A stretch of 7,618 bases of DNA, taken from Phormidesmis priestleyi (GTDB lineage: Bacteria > Cyanobacteriota > Cyanobacteriia > Phormidesmidales > Phormidesmidaceae). Location of the stretch: the NCBI GenBank assembly GCA_003242115.1, contig QBMP01000086.1, forward strand, positions 6,402 through 14,019, given 5' to 3'. The translations under genes were made by a program, and so were the position numbers. Positions 6,427 to 7,618 of this stretch are shown here, piece by piece (position 1 is the first letter of the stretch; the number at the start of each line of letters is the position of its first letter). The notes beneath the pieces were generated by a model that was not told the origin of the DNA, ran no database searches, and worked only from the letters and a program-made list of their open reading frames with translations.

Positions 6427-6435
6427 GAGAACATG
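6424..6435 (+). promoter_or_regulatory. Ribosome binding site before the preferred lpxB start
   Basis: AAGGAG (6424-6429) lies 3 nt before the ATG at 6433. The spacing is short but the sequence is strong. The upstream in-frame ATG at 6373 has only a weak AAGG (6365-6368) ending 4 nt before it. The site, with the family length at the N terminus, favours 6433. Confidence 0.45.
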
Positions 6436-7618
6436 GGGGCACAGAAGTCGTTTGAGGTGTTTATTCACACGGGCGAGGTGTCGGGTGATTTGCAGGGAGG
6501 GCTGTTAATCCAAGCTCTGTACCGGCAGGCGGCTAGTCGTGGCATCCGTTTGAGCGTCATCGGGGTGGGCGGTCAGCAGATGGAAGCGGCTGGGGCGAAA
6601 ATTTTGATCAATACCGTCGGGCTCAGCGCCATTGGGATTTTAGAAGCCGTACCCTATTACTTAGCGGGTCGGGACATGCAAAAGCAGGTAAACCAGTATC
6701 TTCTGGAGCATCCGCCGGATCTGATGGTGCTGCTAGATTACAAGGGGCCGAACTTGGCGGTGGGTAAGTTTGTGCACCAAAAGCTGCCGCAGGTGCCGAT
6801 GGTGTACTACATTGCGCCGCAGGAATGGGTGCTTTCGACCCCTAGTACAAAAACAATTGTAGAAATTAGCGATAAGCTGCTGGCGATTTTTCCGGATGAG
6901 GCGACTTACTACCAGCGGGTAGGGGCTAATACGCGCTGGGTTGGCCATCCGCTAGTCGATATTTTGGCAGAGCCAATCACGAAAGCTCAGGCTCGGTTAG
7001 ATCTCAATATTTTGCCAGAAACGCCGGTGGTAACGCTATTACCGGCCTCACGCAAGCAAGAATTAAAATACATTATGCCGGTGATGTTTGCCGCAGCGGC
7101 GAATATTCAGGTGCAGCAGCCCGGGGTGACTTTTTTGGTGCCGGTGTCGCTGCCAGAGTATAGAGCGGACATTAGCGCGGCGATTTCCCAGGCCGGTTTA
7201 AACGCGCAGCTGATTGAAAAACCGGACGGTCAGCGAGCGATCGCGGCGGCTGATGTCGTGATCAATAAATCAGGTACCGTCAACCTAGAAGTGGCGCTGA
7301 TGAACGTGCCGCAGGTGGTGATGTACCGGCTCAGCGATTTGACGGCTTTGATTGCTAAATACATTGTGCGCTTTACGGGTGACTTTGTTTCGCCAGTTAA
7401 CCTGATGGAAAATCAGCCGATTGTGCCCGAGTTTTTGCAGTGGGCCGCGACACCTGACGCGATTGGCAATGCGGCGCTGGACTTGCTCAAAGATGAGGCT
7501 AAGCGATCGCAAATGCTAGCGGGCTATCGGCAAATGCGACAGGCAATGGGGGCAGTAGGGGTGTGCGATCGCGCTGCCAACGAAATCTTAGATATGCTGC
7601 CCACCGCGTCAACATCGA
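6433..7618 (+). CDS. lpxB: Lipid-A-disaccharide synthase LpxB (3' end outside window)
   Basis: LpxB is a GT19 glycosyltransferase that joins UDP-2,3-diacylglucosamine and lipid X into the lipid A disaccharide at the inner membrane. The frame is open to the right edge, with 395 codons visible. Family proteins are about 380-400 residues, so the stop should lie just outside. Numbered from 6433, HTGEVSGDLQG (12-22) is the N-terminal nucleotide-fold motif. LLDYKGPN (100-107) includes D102, aligned with the catalytic aspartate of the family, and YYIAPQEWV (125-133) and GHPLVD (171-176) follow. TLLPASRKQE (201-210) and INKSGTVNLE (277-286) belong to the donor-binding half, with the usual LLPGSR and SGT.(A/N)LE positions recognisable. 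PNL appears here as VNL (322-324). An in-frame ATG at 6373 would add 20 Lys/Glu-rich repetitive residues. The start is 66 bp after lpxA, consistent with one transcript. Confidence 0.95.
   Translation, partial: MGAQKSFEVFIHTGEVSGDLQGGLLIQALYRQAASRGIRLSVIGVGGQQMEAAGAKILINTVGLSAIGILEAVPYYLAGRDMQKQVNQYLLEHPPDLMVLLDYKGPNLAVGKFVHQKLPQVPMVYYIAPQEWVLSTPSTKTIVEISDKLLAIFPDEATYYQRVGANTRWVGHPLVDILAEPITKAQARLDLNILPETPVVTLLPASRKQELKYIMPVMFAAAANIQVQQPGVTFLVPVSLPEYRADISAAISQAGLNAQLIEKPDGQRAIAAADVVINKSGTVNLEVALMNVPQVVMYRLSDLTALIAKYIVRFTGDFVSPVNLMENQPIVPEFLQWAATPDAIGNAALDLLKDEAKRSQMLAGYRQMRQAMGAVGVCDRAANEILDMLPTASTS

Noticed and set aside
6733..6948. Reverse-strand frame within lpxB, and a similar one at 7285-7512
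   Set aside because: Both are antisense to conserved LpxB motifs and look like chance open frames.

Overview
The window looks cyanobacterial. Three things support this: eleven copies of the octamer GCGATCGC (the HIP1 element abundant in many cyanobacterial genomes) in 7.6 kb; an Omp85/BamA protein with three POTRA domains and a long Ala/Pro-rich N-terminal linker; and the gene order purC, bamA, lpxC, fabZ, lpxA, lpxB, which I recall as a common cyanobacterial arrangement. All recognised genes read on the + strand. I cannot name the genus.

Layout: the left edge (2-334) carries the last 110 codons of a class III adenylate/guanylate cyclase with the helical tail usual in cyanobacterial CHASE2-type cyclases. 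purC (best start 414, ends 1178) encodes SAICAR synthetase of purine synthesis. A 355-bp spacer (1179-1533) follows; it holds a 14-bp tandem duplication, a possible sigma70-type promoter and a good ribosome binding site. bamA (1534-3792) encodes the outer-membrane protein insertase. lpxC (3792-4709) shares one base with the bamA stop codon. fabZ (4792-5316) ends inside a 12-bp minisatellite. lpxA (about 5545-6366) and lpxB (about 6433 to beyond the right edge) complete the set.

Functionally, lpxA, lpxC and lpxB supply three early steps of lipid A synthesis. FabZ serves the fatty-acid cycle that makes the hydroxyacyl-ACP used by LpxA. BamA inserts beta-barrel proteins into the outer membrane. 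The block is therefore an outer-membrane biogenesis cluster, with purC and the cyclase as upstream neighbours. lpxD and skp, which lie in the corresponding proteobacterial cluster, are absent here.

I found no undescribed multi-gene system: the genes are ordinary housekeeping genes with intact key residues. The unusual signal is at DNA level. Short direct tandem duplications (periods 9, 12, 13, 14 and 15 bp) recur in the purC leader, bamA leader, bamA linker, an LpxC insertion, the fabZ 3' end, the lpxA leader and the lpxB leader. The most striking is the fabZ end, where a 12-bp unit containing the stop codon is repeated so that eight stop codons lie in frame in a row. The repeats also help to choose start codons, because they fall in the regions that would otherwise be read as N-terminal extensions of PurC and LpxB.
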